Of a stretch of 64,000 bases of DNA, positions 25,831 through 34,016 are shown piece after piece. The stretch lies in assembly GCA_021776735.1 (NCBI GenBank), contig JAJFFH010000051.1, positions 1 to 64,000 of the forward strand. The letters run 5' to 3'. The first letter of the stretch is position 1, and each line of letters starts with the position of its first letter. The notes under the pieces were generated by a model. That model was not told where the DNA came from, ran no database searches, and worked only from the letters and a program-made list of their open reading frames with translations. Source of the DNA: Planctomycetota bacterium. Lineage in GTDB: Bacteria > Planctomycetota > PLA2. A program made the translations under genes and the position numbers.

Positions 25831-26928
25831 TCAGCCCGCGGTGCGGGTCAACAGTTCGAGGAGCTTGGTGTGGAGCCAGAGTTTTTCGCGGCCGTAGGTG
25901 CGCTCCTCGAGGATGCCGATGCCGGCCAGCGCCTTGAGGTAGCGCGAGCCCGCCTGACGCTTGGCGATGCCAGCTTCTTGCAGGTTTGCGATGCGGCAAT
26001 AGGGCTGTTCGAAGATCGTTTCGACCAGTTCGCGACTGCAGATCTTGGGCAGTTTGGCGCGGACGAGCGCGACGGTCTCGTCCATCAGCCGGCGCATCGC
26101 CTCGATCTTTTGGAGGGTCCATTGTGCGGTCTCTTCGACCGCTCGGAGCATGTAGAGGATCCATGACTCCCACGCCTGCTCGCGCGTTACCGCGAGCAGG
26201 AGACGGTAATAGTCCTGCCGGTGCGCAATGATGAAGCGGCTGACGTAGAGGATCGGCAACCGGAGCAGGCCGCGCTCGACGAGGAGCAGCGAGTTCAGCA
26301 CCCGGCCGGTGCGGCCGTTGCCGTCGGCAAAGGGATGGATTGCCTCGAACTGGTAGTGCGCGACGGCGATGCGGACGAGCGGTTCCAGTTCGTCCTCGCC
26401 ATGAACGAAGCGCTCCCAGTCGGCCAGCAGATCACGGATCGCGGCCTCGCCCGTCGGCGGCGTGTACACGATGGCTCCCGTGGCGGAGTTCGCGATCACG
26501 GTGCCCGGGGCAGTGCGCACGGGCATGTCCTTGCCCTTGATCCGGCCGCAGATCGACTCGGCCAGCCGCGTGCTCACGGGACGCTTCGGCAGTGATCCGT
26601 ACGCTTCCCTGAGCGCCTGGCAGTAGCGCAGCGCCTCTTTCGTGGCCGGGTCGGCCGCGGCGTCCGATTGAAGATGGCGAAACAGCCTGTCCGTCGTCGT
26701 CACGACGTTTTCGATCTCGGAGCTGGCCTGGGCTTCGAGCAGCGGAAGGGTGTTGACCAAGACCTGCGGATTCGGAATCAACTCGGCGGCCCGATCCAAC
26801 CCGGCGACTGCGGCCGCGGACCGAACGCAAGCCTTGAGAACCGCCTTCGACTCCAACTCGACTATGCTCGGCGGCGGGGGCAGTTCGTTGTACGGACGAT
26901 CCGGCCGCCATCTTGCTTTCGCCGTCAT
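25831..26928 (-). CDS. Fic-domain AMPylase-like protein with N-terminal inhibitory helix and C-terminal winged helix
   Basis: 365 residues. The Fic motif HPFADGNGRTGR is complete (His198), so catalytic nucleotide transfer to a target hydroxyl is expected. Upstream, S69-xxx-E73-N74 (SSEIEN) matches the inhibitory motif [S/T]xxxE[G/N], placing the enzyme among self-inhibited class II Fic proteins. The last 90 residues (LVETIFEQPYCRIANLQEAG; AGSRYLKALAGIGILEERT) look like a winged-helix DNA-binding domain. ATG 26928. Upstream lie four copies of a GACATGTC-like palindrome, consistent with binding to its own promoter. It may act as stress regulator or toxin-like modifier; target unknown. Confidence 0.9.
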   Translation of the reverse strand: MTAKARWRPDRPYNELPPPPSIVELESKAVLKACVRSAAAVAGLDRAAELIPNPQVLVNTLPLLEAQASSEIENVVTTTDRLFRHLQSDAAADPATKEALRYCQALREAYGSLPKRPVSTRLAESICGRIKGKDMPVRTAPGTVIANSATGAIVYTPPTGEAAIRDLLADWERFVHGEDELEPLVRIAVAHYQFEAIHPFADGNGRTGRVLNSLLLVERGLLRLPILYVSRFIIAHRQDYYRLLLAVTREQAWESWILYMLRAVEETAQWTLQKIEAMRRLMDETVALVRAKLPKICSRELVETIFEQPYCRIANLQEAGIAKRQAGSRYLKALAGIGILEERTYGREKLWLHTKLLELLTRTAG

Positions 26929-26955
26929 AACATGTTCCCGAAACGCTGTTTCAGC

Positions 26956-27033
26956 GACATGTCTGAAGGATAGGTCGCAGCGAGTGACACGTCAAGCCGA
27001 TATGTCGCAAAAAGTGGTTCTTATCGACACGTC
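26956..27033. promoter_or_regulatory. Candidate operator array upstream of fic
   Basis: Four related 8-bp palindromes: GACATGTC 26956-26963, GACACGTC 26986-26993, GATATGTC 26999-27006 and GACACGTC 27026-27033, in the 117-bp gap between the nucleotidyltransferase stop and the Fic start. The Fic protein has a winged-helix tail, so autoregulation is the natural guess. Confidence 0.5.
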
Positions 27034-27045
27034 TGCCCGGGTGGG

Positions 27046-27585
27046 CTACTTCTCTTCGTCCCGGATCAGCCGTGCGAGCTTCCGAAACGGCTTGCGCAGG
27101 GGCTTGTCGAGTTGGCTCGCAAACTCCCCGGTCAGCCGGTGGTGCCGCATGAGCCCGATGACATCGGCGAGGTCAATGGCGCGCAGCGGATTGGTCGAGC
27201 CGGAGCGCAGCTTCATCTCAATCAGATCCGACAGGCTCACTGCGGTGACGCCGTCGATGGACTCGGGCTCACCACGTCGAGCCACCGCCGCGTCCGCTGG
27301 TCGGACGAGATGTACAGGAATGCCGTTCTTCACGAATTCCCGGCGCTCGTTGTCATAAACAAAGCCGTGAGCGGCGAGGACATCGCGCATTCGCTCAAGC
27401 GGCGGGTCCACCAGGATATCGACATCGGTTGTCGTACGCACATAGCCATGCAGCACAACGGCCACTCCGCCGATGACGGCCCCCGCGATGCCAGCCTCCG
27501 CCATGAGGCGGCTTACTTCCCGAGCGGTCTCCAGTACGGCGCCGCGGTTTTCGAGCATCAGTAGGGCCTCGTCTCGCAGATTCAT
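27046..27585 (-). CDS. Nucleotidyltransferase-fold protein (AbiEii/DUF6036-like)
   Basis: About 179 residues. GGVAVVLHGYVRTTTDVDILVD near residue 40 is the GG...HG.R.T.D.D signature of the polymerase-beta-like nucleotidyltransferase fold found in AbiEii-type toxins and DUF6036 proteins; SLSDLIEMKLRSG later is also typical. ATG 27585 (MNLRDEALLML) is preferred over an upstream start at 27663. It lies upstream of the Fic gene on the same strand, separated by the palindrome array. It could be part of a two-gene defence or stress unit with Fic, but no cognate AbiEi-type antitoxin is visible, so the role is open. Confidence 0.75.
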   Translation of the reverse strand: MNLRDEALLMLENRGAVLETAREVSRLMAEAGIAGAVIGGVAVVLHGYVRTTTDVDILVDPPLERMRDVLAAHGFVYDNERREFVKNGIPVHLVRPADAAVARRGEPESIDGVTAVSLSDLIEMKLRSGSTNPLRAIDLADVIGLMRHHRLTGEFASQLDKPLRKPFRKLARLIRDEEK

Positions 27586-27663
27586 GGCGATGTCCGTGAT
27601 TGTACCGCTCTCCCGGGGCGCGGTTCCGTCGTTTCGGTAGAGTGGCCGCGCGGTGGAAAGCAC

Positions 27664-28294
27664 TTGTTAGACCATGATTCGGGGGCGGCGGCTGGGGAGA
27701 GCCACTCGGTCGCGGCTGCTCTGCTGCACTTCGAGGCGGAATTCAAACGGGCGCCGAGGCATGACCTGAAGCCGCCCTCAACGCCAGGCGCCGCTGTGCG
27801 GAATTGGAGCAGAACCTCGAATCACACGTCCGGGGTTCGATCAGCTTCGCGGAGAGCCAGCACGCGACCTCGCCCACGTGCTCAACCTGAAGGGCCGCTC
27901 AAAGCTCGCACTCGATGCGCCGATTTTGCACGAGCAGTTCCGCGCGGACGAGGAGATCGTCTGGCGCTTTCGTTGATCGGGCGGGATCGCTGTCCGCCCG
28001 CCCCCGGGCCCCTAAGCCCGCAGTATTCACGACCACGCGGGTTCATGTCGCCTATCCAGATAGCGGAGTCACGGGTGGCTCCTCCGAGCCGCCTTCGTCG
28101 TCGTTCCTCGACCTCGACGATCTGTCCTCGAACAGAACCAGCGCCCGGAGCGTTTGATCGGCGCCGGTGCCGTCCGAGAACTACTTTTGGGTTACTTCTC
28201 GGGCCGACGCGCCACATGGCCATGGGTACTGTGGGCCATTCCCACTCCGGGACGGTCCGTCCTGACCTCTCTCCAAAACGGCTAGAATCTGGGG
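27664..28294. other. Gene-poor stretch with coding remnants
   Basis: No intact gene. One frame ending at 27976 reads DLAHVLNLKGRSKLALDAPI then LHEQFRADEEIVWRFR and a stop, apparently the end of a lost protein, with a related fragment (AELEQNLESHVRGSISFAES) in another frame just before it. The rest up to the VWA gene shows nothing I can support. GGACGGTCCGTCC near 28246 is a short palindrome. Confidence 0.4.
28283..28288 (+). promoter_or_regulatory. TAGAAT box 6 nt before start codon
   Basis: TAGAAT followed by six bases and then ATG 28295, with no Shine-Dalgarno sequence possible in between; suggests a leaderless transcript. Confidence 0.45.
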
Positions 28295-29869
28295 ATGGTC
28301 CCTCCCCGTCGATTCGCCCTGCTTCTGCTCTTGTTTTGCCTGCCCGCTCTGGGTGGTCGGGCGGAGTTTCTAGAGCTCAAGAAGAAGCTCGAAAACCTCT
28401 ACTTCGATGAGATGACGCCGGACGCGCGCGATCGGCTCTTCGAGGCGCTCGGCAGCTATGACGATCCGATCGTCGTGCCTTCGATGGGGGAGGCAGCGGC
28501 CGGGTTCGGGACGTATCTGGCGGGGCTCGAGGGCGAGATGGCGACGCTGCAAAAAAAGCTCGAGCCGTTTACGTCGCGCGCGGCGCTGTCCGAGATCGAC
28601 ATCGGGTTGCGCAACAGCTACATCCGCAAGATCGAGCAGAAGGAGGCCGAGTGGACCCAGGCGCGGCGTTCGAGCAAGCTGCTCGTGCAGGCGCTGGCGT
28701 CGCTGCGGTCCGACAAATCGCTCAAGGCCGCGCTGGGGAAGCTACCCAAGCACAAGAGCTGGCGTGTCCGGCAGTTCTTCGCGGAGGCGACGGTGCTCTG
28801 GCACAAGAATCTCGGGAGTGAAACGTGGTCGGGCAAGTTGCTCGCGGCGCTCGGCCGGCTGACGCACGACAAGGAGACCGGCGTTCGGGTCGCGGTCGCG
28901 CGCGCGTGTGCCGCGTTTCGGCGGGCGGACGGGTTGGCGCTGCTGCGAAAGGCGCTGGAGGATACCGACTGGCGCGTGCGGTCGGCGGCGGTCCGTTCGC
29001 TCACGCAGCACGGCGGCAACGAGGTCGTGGGCGTCCTCATCGCGCAGATGAAGAAGGAAAAGGGCCGGCTCCTCGACGACCTGAACAAGATTCTTGAGGA
29101 GTTCACCGGCAAGCGAATGCAGTTCGCCGACGTCTGGCAGAAGTGGTGGGACTCGGTCGGCCACAAGGTGCCCGCCAAGAAGAACCCCGGCGCCGACACC
29201 TCGCTCAAGGCGCGCGATGCGTCGGCGTTCTACGGCATTCCGACGCGCAGCGACAAGATCTGTTTCGTGATCGACGTGTCGGGCTCGATGCGCAAGGAGG
29301 TCGAGCAGATCAAGCGGCGGACGGTTACGGGGCCGGGGCGGGCGACCGAGCGGGCGGTCGAAGGCAAAACCCGGTTCGACGTGGCGCGCAACGAACTCAA
29401 GCGCGCGATCGGGAACCTGAACCCGAAAAGAGAGTTCTCGATCATCTACTTCAACCAGGCGGCGAAATTCTGGCGCCCGGAAATGGAGAAGGCTTCGCCG
29501 GCGACCAAGAAGGCCTGCCGCAAAGACATCGCCTCCTGGCGCGCGTCGGGCATCACCTACACCCTCGGGGCGTTACGGCAGGCGTTCACGATGGCCGGGG
29601 TGATCAACGGCAGCTCCAAGAAGATCCAAAAAGACGGCGCCGCCGTCGATACGATTTTCGTTCTCAGTGATGGCGGCCCGACCGAGAACAAGATCGAAGA
29701 ACCCAAGTCGATGGACCCCGAGATCATCCTGGAGAAGGTGCGCGAATGGAACCGCGACGCGGGCATCGTGATTCACTGCATCGCGGTCCATTGCGACGAG
29801 GTCGGCACCCATTTTCTGCGCAGCCTGGCCGCGCAAAACGGCGGCGTTTTTGTGGAGCGAAAGAAATAG
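28295..29869 (+). CDS. Secreted HEAT-repeat plus von Willebrand A domain protein 1
   Basis: 524 residues: signal peptide (1-22, LLLLFCLPALGG), helical region, HEAT-like repeats about 150-260 (WRVRQFFAEATVLW; TGVRVAVARACAAF; WRVRSAAVRSLTQHGG), then a VWA domain from about 325 with the MIDAS sequence DVSGSMRKE and a later DGGPT threonine. VWA domains bind metal and protein partners; here the protein is probably envelope-attached or periplasmic. It is followed one base later by a paralogue with the same architecture. Partner unknown. Confidence 0.82.
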   Translation: MVPPRRFALLLLLFCLPALGGRAEFLELKKKLENLYFDEMTPDARDRLFEALGSYDDPIVVPSMGEAAAGFGTYLAGLEGEMATLQKKLEPFTSRAALSEIDIGLRNSYIRKIEQKEAEWTQARRSSKLLVQALASLRSDKSLKAALGKLPKHKSWRVRQFFAEATVLWHKNLGSETWSGKLLAALGRLTHDKETGVRVAVARACAAFRRADGLALLRKALEDTDWRVRSAAVRSLTQHGGNEVVGVLIAQMKKEKGRLLDDLNKILEEFTGKRMQFADVWQKWWDSVGHKVPAKKNPGADTSLKARDASAFYGIPTRSDKICFVIDVSGSMRKEVEQIKRRTVTGPGRATERAVEGKTRFDVARNELKRAIGNLNPKREFSIIYFNQAAKFWRPEMEKASPATKKACRKDIASWRASGITYTLGALRQAFTMAGVINGSSKKIQKDGAAVDTIFVLSDGGPTENKIEEPKSMDPEIILEKVREWNRDAGIVIHCIAVHCDEVGTHFLRSLAAQNGGVFVERKK

Positions 29870-29870
29870 C

Positions 29871-31352
29871 GTGAATCGAACCGTGGTCTTGTTCTTTCTC
29901 GCCGCGGTTCTCTCGGCGTCCGATTCGAAACTCAAGGAGATCGCGGACCTCGCGGCGACCGATACCGCGCCCGCGGCGGCCTCGCTGGTCAAGCGGTGGG
30001 AGTCGCTCAACCGCACGGCCACGCGCCACCGCGCCCAGCTCTACAAGGTACGCACGAAGGCGCGCGACCAGCGCGGCAAGGCCAACGGGATTCGTGAGCG
30101 GCGCGCACGAGAGAAGAGCCGCCAGGCCGCGGCCAAGTACGACGAGGAGGCCGAGAGCCTCAACGGGCGGCTGGCCGCGATCGAGATCGAGCAGGCGGCG
30201 ATCACCGAGGGACTCCGTGGCATGAAGTCGCAGGAGGTGCGCGACTGGATCCGCACGACCGCCCTTTTCAAGGTCAAGTCGTCGGCTCCGCTCGAGACGC
30301 TCGCCGGAGTGTTGGTGCAAGGGGGGGGCGGGGGCGTGGCCGCCGTCGCCGACGCGTGCGACAACGTGAAGGATGCGCGGCGGCTCGTGCCGTTCTTGCG
30401 CGCGCTCGAGCGCTACGGCAAGAACCTCAAGCCCGCGCTCCCCGCGCTGTTGCGTCGTCTCGGGGACCGTGCGCCGATCGTGCGGGTCGCTGCCGCGCGT
30501 GCGTTGGGCGCAACCAAGCTTGCCGACTCGGTCGCGCCGCTCATTCGACGCCTGGGCCTGGAAATCAAGGGCTCAAGGACGCAGCGCGAGATCGCGCGCG
30601 CGCTCGCGGCGCTCACCGGCCGGTCGATCGGGCCGTATCCCGATGCGTGGGCGGGCTGGTGGAAGACCCACGAGGAAAAGGTCCGCGCGGGCGTCGTTCC
30701 GCTCAGCCAAAAGAGGCGCGGCGCGGCAAAGGTCGATCAGGGCCGTATCTACGGCATCCCGCAGGAAGCGCGGCGCATCATATACGTTCTCGACACCTCC
30801 GGCTCGATGGAGGTATCGATGACCAAGCCGCAGTGGAACGGCGTCAATCCGGTTCCCGCCAGCGACAGCGAAGACTCGCGCTTCGACCACGCCTGCAAGG
30901 AGCTGCTGCGCGCCGCCAAGAAGCTGCGCACCGACGCGACGTTCGCCGTCGTGTTCTACGCGAGCCACGCGGACCCGATGCACGACGAACTCGTCTCGCG
31001 CACCGACGAGAGTCTCAAGGCTCTCGAAAAGCGTCTCCAGCGCACGGGCCCGGAGGGCTCGACCAACATCTACGAAGCGCTGGACTACGCCCTGCGACTG
31101 GCCAACGCCCATCCCGACAGTCCGAAGGGAACCGTGAAGGCCGATGCGATCTACCTGATCTCGGACGGCTCGCCGACCAACGGCAAGGGCAAGAAGGAAG
31201 ATCCCGACCGCGTGCTCGAAGCCGTCCGAAACTGGAACGCCCTGCAACGCGTCGCCATCCACACGATCGGCATCGGCAAGCAGCACAGTCGAGCGTTCCT
31301 GCAGCAGTTGGCGAGCGAGAACGGCGGCCAGTACTACGGTGTAGGAAAGTGA
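29871..31352 (+). CDS. Secreted HEAT-repeat plus von Willebrand A domain protein 2
   Basis: 493 residues, paralogue of the preceding gene. A short leader (VVLFFLAAVLSAS), coiled-coil region about 60-130, HEAT-like repeats about 160-240 (APIVRVAAARALGATKLADS), then VWA with DTSGSMEVS for the MIDAS and SDGSPTNGKG. The start GTG 29871 lies one base after the previous stop, so the pair is one operon; an in-frame TTG at 29850 would overlap. Both share the link DASAFYGIP / QGRIYGIP just before the VWA fold. Probably form or tune the same envelope complex. Confidence 0.82.
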   Translation: MNRTVVLFFLAAVLSASDSKLKEIADLAATDTAPAAASLVKRWESLNRTATRHRAQLYKVRTKARDQRGKANGIRERRAREKSRQAAAKYDEEAESLNGRLAAIEIEQAAITEGLRGMKSQEVRDWIRTTALFKVKSSAPLETLAGVLVQGGGGGVAAVADACDNVKDARRLVPFLRALERYGKNLKPALPALLRRLGDRAPIVRVAAARALGATKLADSVAPLIRRLGLEIKGSRTQREIARALAALTGRSIGPYPDAWAGWWKTHEEKVRAGVVPLSQKRRGAAKVDQGRIYGIPQEARRIIYVLDTSGSMEVSMTKPQWNGVNPVPASDSEDSRFDHACKELLRAAKKLRTDATFAVVFYASHADPMHDELVSRTDESLKALEKRLQRTGPEGSTNIYEALDYALRLANAHPDSPKGTVKADAIYLISDGSPTNGKGKKEDPDRVLEAVRNWNALQRVAIHTIGIGKQHSRAFLQQLASENGGQYYGVGK

Positions 31353-31366
31353 CGCGAGGCGCCGAC

Positions 31367-31464
31367 GAAAGTCCGCATGGCGGATTTTCTTGCGGACGCC
31401 GTGGGCCCGAATGAGCGCGCTCACAGTCGGCGATCGGGTTTGATGTAGCGTACGGATGGCGATG
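31367..31464. repeat. Hairpin plus tag variant 3' of VWA operon
   Basis: GAAAGTCCGC-ATG-GCGGATTTTC (31367-31389) is a 10-bp stem with one G-T pair and a three-base loop; ACGGATGGCGATG (one change from the tag) is at 31452-31464. The rest of the 31353-31700 gap contains no gene. TTCGGCGGACCGCCGG after the tag is a further small palindrome. Confidence 0.65.
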
Positions 31465-31700
31465 TTCGGCGGACCGCCGGTGTTGCCGCTTGGGGGCGGG
31501 GTGGGCTGGCGACCGCGTGGGAGCCGGCGCGCTTTTTGGGCGGCCACCCGAATTCGCTTGCGGGCGCACGAGTGCCTGCGTGCATCCCGTCCCGGAACTC
31601 GCTGACGGTCGCGCCGAAAACATCATTTTTTGCCGGGCTCGGTATTGACTGCCAAAGAGACGTTCCCAGGTCCCGGCGCGTCCGCCAGCGAGTTCGCGGC

Positions 31701-32210
31701 TTATCGTTCGCGGAAGCTGGCCGTGGTCTTGGCGAGGATCGGGCCGTTCTTGGCGAACTTGGATCTCAGGGTCCAGGCCAGAATCTGGTGGAAGTGATCC
31801 TTGCCGTCCACGGTCGTGTGCAGGTAGACGAGGTTCAGTCCGAAGCCGGTCCCGCGGATCTCGTACTGAACCGCCGGGAGTCCGCCAATCGTGAGCTGTT
31901 TCGGGGCGGAGACGCCGGTGTTCTTCAGGTTTCCGACCAGCGCTCCCCTGGTCAGGTCGGAATGCTCCTCGTAGTCCAACTCGTCGAAGTCCTCTTTCGC
32001 TTCGGTCAGAACGACCAGATACAGCTCGTCCCACCCGCGCGAGACTTGAATGTCCCCCTGGTCGTGCATGTCTGTTTCAACCGACCATCCACCGGGGATC
32101 GTGATTCGACTCACGCCATCGGTCGAGTCCACGGTGGACGGCTCGCCCGAGCACGCGCCGACCGCGAGCGAAAGCCCCAGCCAAAACGCAAGGCAGCATG
32201 CCCTTCCCAT
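31701..32210 (-). CDS. Lipoprotein of unknown function
   Basis: 169 residues. Lipobox AVGAC with Cys near residue 20 after a hydrophobic leader (LAFWLGLSLAVGAC) predicts a lipid-anchored protein. The body (ITIPGGWSVETDM; VVLTEAKEDFDELDYEEH; GLPAVQYEIRG) resembles PsbP/DUF1795-like domains that follow signal sequences in many lipoproteins; identification is tentative. The ATG at 32210 lies 6 nt after a minus-strand TATCGT box, supporting it as start and suggesting a leaderless mRNA; a longer frame to 32237 exists. Confidence 0.7.
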   Translation of the reverse strand: MGRACCLAFWLGLSLAVGACSGEPSTVDSTDGVSRITIPGGWSVETDMHDQGDIQVSRGWDELYLVVLTEAKEDFDELDYEEHSDLTRGALVGNLKNTGVSAPKQLTIGGLPAVQYEIRGTGFGLNLVYLHTTVDGKDHFHQILAWTLRSKFAKNGPILAKTTASFRER

Positions 32211-32316
32211 GTACCCACGATAGCGAACGCGCCCCACAAGAACCCGCTGGCGCCTTCATACTCATGCCTCATGGACGCCTGCGCACGCCGAAAGGTGCGC
32301 CGCGCGTTTCCCTGAC

Positions 32317-32339
32317 GAAAGCCGCCCCTGGCGGTTTTC
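32317..32339. repeat. Hairpin at 3' end of thioredoxin-like gene
   Basis: GAAAGCCGCC-CCT-GGCGGTTTTC, 10-bp stem with one G-T pair and a three-base loop, followed by GCAG and then, after one further base, the stop codon of the minus-strand gene. It shares the GACGAAA...TTTTC frame with the hairpin at 31367. Confidence 0.65.
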
Positions 32340-32343
32340 GCAG

Positions 32344-33405
32344 CTACTTGCGCACCACCCGGTCCTTCGCGAGATCGTAGGCGTACGACTGCTTGTCTCG
32401 CGTCCACCGTTGTTTTGCTTCCGCGTCGTAGGCCAGGTGCGCCGGGCCCAGGCCCAGGAGTGCGCGTCGCGCGCGCTTGCGGATTTTGTCGGGGGCGTTG
32501 CTCAGGAGAATCGACAGCAGCGCGTCGATGGTCGGCTTCGCGCGGATTCCGGCAAGCGTGGCCAAGGCATCGCCGTCCCCGCCTGTCGCCCGGCGGACCA
32601 ACTCCTTGTAGGTCGGTTGCCGGGTCCATTGCGTCAGGCGCTTCTCGAAGCGTGAGAGCGCGCCGCTGGTCAGACGCGCCGGGCCGGCCCAGGCAACGCG
32701 CCCGTAGCCGTCGAGAACCGCGGCCCACGGCAGGGACCGGCCGCGGTAGCGCGTGAGCGAGACCGAGCGATTGGCGCGGCGCTGGCGGTCCACGGCCGCA
32801 GGGAACGGGAGCCGGAGCGCGCGCAGGCGCCGGGCCAGGGCTTCGGGGCGCTGGCTCGCGTGGTCATCGACGACGGCCGCGACGAGCGCGATGCGTAACC
32901 GGCGTTCGTGTTTTTTATGCAACCGAACGAGGTGGGGCAGCAGGCGGGCTGTCTGCGGATGGGTGAGCGACACGAACACGACCAGCGTCACCGGGCTTCC
33001 CGCGCCATCGGGTCCGCCGGGCGGGCCCCGCTTCAGTGGCGTGCCGATCCAGGCTTGAACGTCGAGCGTCGGCGTGCGCTCATGCAGGAGTACAAGCTGG
33101 GCGGCGCGCTGCTTGCCCGCTGGGGTGTTCGCCATTCGATACAAGCGGTAGGCGTCGCGCGGGCGATCCGGGGCGAGGCAGTCGCCGAGCCAGACGCGAA
33201 CCGTGGTGGCACGCGGCGCGTTCCCATGGCGGGCGAGGTAGGCGCGGGCCGCCTTTTCCATGGCACTGCGTGTTTCGGGCGTGTTGGCCCGCGCCGCGAC
33301 CGTGCGCGTCCGGGCCACGTTCGTGTACGCTTCCGGCTCGCCCGCGGGGCTGGCAGACGCCCGAACGGACGCGATGGCGAGAAAGAGCAGTAGAGCGGAT
33401 CGCAT
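32344..33405 (-). CDS. Exported protein with thioredoxin-like domain lacking CxxC
   Basis: 353 residues with a signal peptide (LLLFLAIASVRASASP). A thioredoxin/TlpA-like fold is suggested by SPVTLVVFVSLTHPQTARLL near residue 130 and LPWAAVLDGYGRVAWAG near 240, but the redox CxxC is replaced by SLTHPQ, so it cannot act as a normal disulphide oxidoreductase. A HEAT-like C-terminus follows. GGDGDA near residue 275 is encoded by a tag variant of the GCGGGGACGGCGATG type. ATG 33405 is preferred; upstream frame is not conserved. Role unknown. Confidence 0.65.
   Translation of the reverse strand: MRSALLLFLAIASVRASASPAGEPEAYTNVARTRTVAARANTPETRSAMEKAARAYLARHGNAPRATTVRVWLGDCLAPDRPRDAYRLYRMANTPAGKQRAAQLVLLHERTPTLDVQAWIGTPLKRGPPGGPDGAGSPVTLVVFVSLTHPQTARLLPHLVRLHKKHERRLRIALVAAVVDDHASQRPEALARRLRALRLPFPAAVDRQRRANRSVSLTRYRGRSLPWAAVLDGYGRVAWAGPARLTSGALSRFEKRLTQWTRQPTYKELVRRATGGDGDALATLAGIRAKPTIDALLSILLSNAPDKIRKRARRALLGLGPAHLAYDAEAKQRWTRDKQSYAYDLAKDRVVRK
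32568..32580 (-). repeat. Tag variant (GCGGGGACGGCGATG type) in CDS
   Basis: Sense orientation in the thioredoxin-like gene, read Gly-Gly-Asp-Gly-Asp-Ala; resembles the right end of the 134-bp segments. Confidence 0.5.
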
Positions 33406-33543
33406 GAAGAACCGGGAAGACCGGGAATTGGGTCGCAAAAGCGGATCCATCGCTGTCAAGCCGCGCCAAATGCGGGAAAGACCCGATCCTACCGTCCGGA
33501 CCGGTCCGATAGAGCGGACGTTTTGTCCTTTCGGGGGGACGCC

Positions 33544-34014
33544 GTGACGTGGATCCGTTGGCCGTTCGGACGCCTGCGCGTGCATGTGAGCGTGTGGGTG
33601 CCCGCGTTCTCCATCGTCCTGTTTGCCGCCGGGGGCGACCTCTGGGCCCGCTACCTCTTGCTGGTTTCGGCTCTTGTCATCCATGAGTTGGCGCACGCCC
33701 TGGTTTCGCTCGCGCTGGGCGGGCGGCGGGCGGACATCCGCATCTGGCCGGTGTTCGGGCGCGCCGATGTCGAGAATCTGTCCGGTCGCCGCACCGGTTG
33801 GGTTGCGCTCTCTGCCCCGCTCACGAACATCGCCGTCGCAGGGCTTTTGTTCGCGCTCGGGGCGCGCCTGACCGCTCGACTTGCGACGGAATCGCTGCTG
33901 AATATCTATGTCACCGCCCATTTTCTCATGGGTGTGGTTAATCTGATACCGGTCCCTCCCATAGACGGCGGACGCGCACTGGCCGCGTTTCGCCGCGAAA
34001 CCCTGAAGGAATAG
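33544..34014 (+). CDS. Site-2-protease-like membrane metallopeptidase (M50)
   Basis: 156 residues with three or four membrane spans. HELAHA near residue 44 is the HExxH zinc motif inside a span, and PPIDGGRAL near 140 is the NPxDG-like second metal motif, defining family M50. It lacks PDZ or CBS domains, like the minimal planctomycete and SpoIVFB-like members. Substrate unknown. The start is GTG 33544 with GGGGGGA just upstream; a TTG at 33523 would be earlier. The next gene starts 2 bp after the stop. Confidence 0.85.
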   Translation: MTWIRWPFGRLRVHVSVWVPAFSIVLFAAGGDLWARYLLLVSALVIHELAHALVSLALGGRRADIRIWPVFGRADVENLSGRRTGWVALSAPLTNIAVAGLLFALGARLTARLATESLLNIYVTAHFLMGVVNLIPVPPIDGGRALAAFRRETLKE

Positions 34015-34016
34015 CC

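Noticed and set aside
33824-33845. ACATCGCCGTC in the M50 peptidase gene (also 21250, 20752, 58934)
   Set aside because: Normal codons for IAV in conserved or membrane segments; no extension of the tag on either side.
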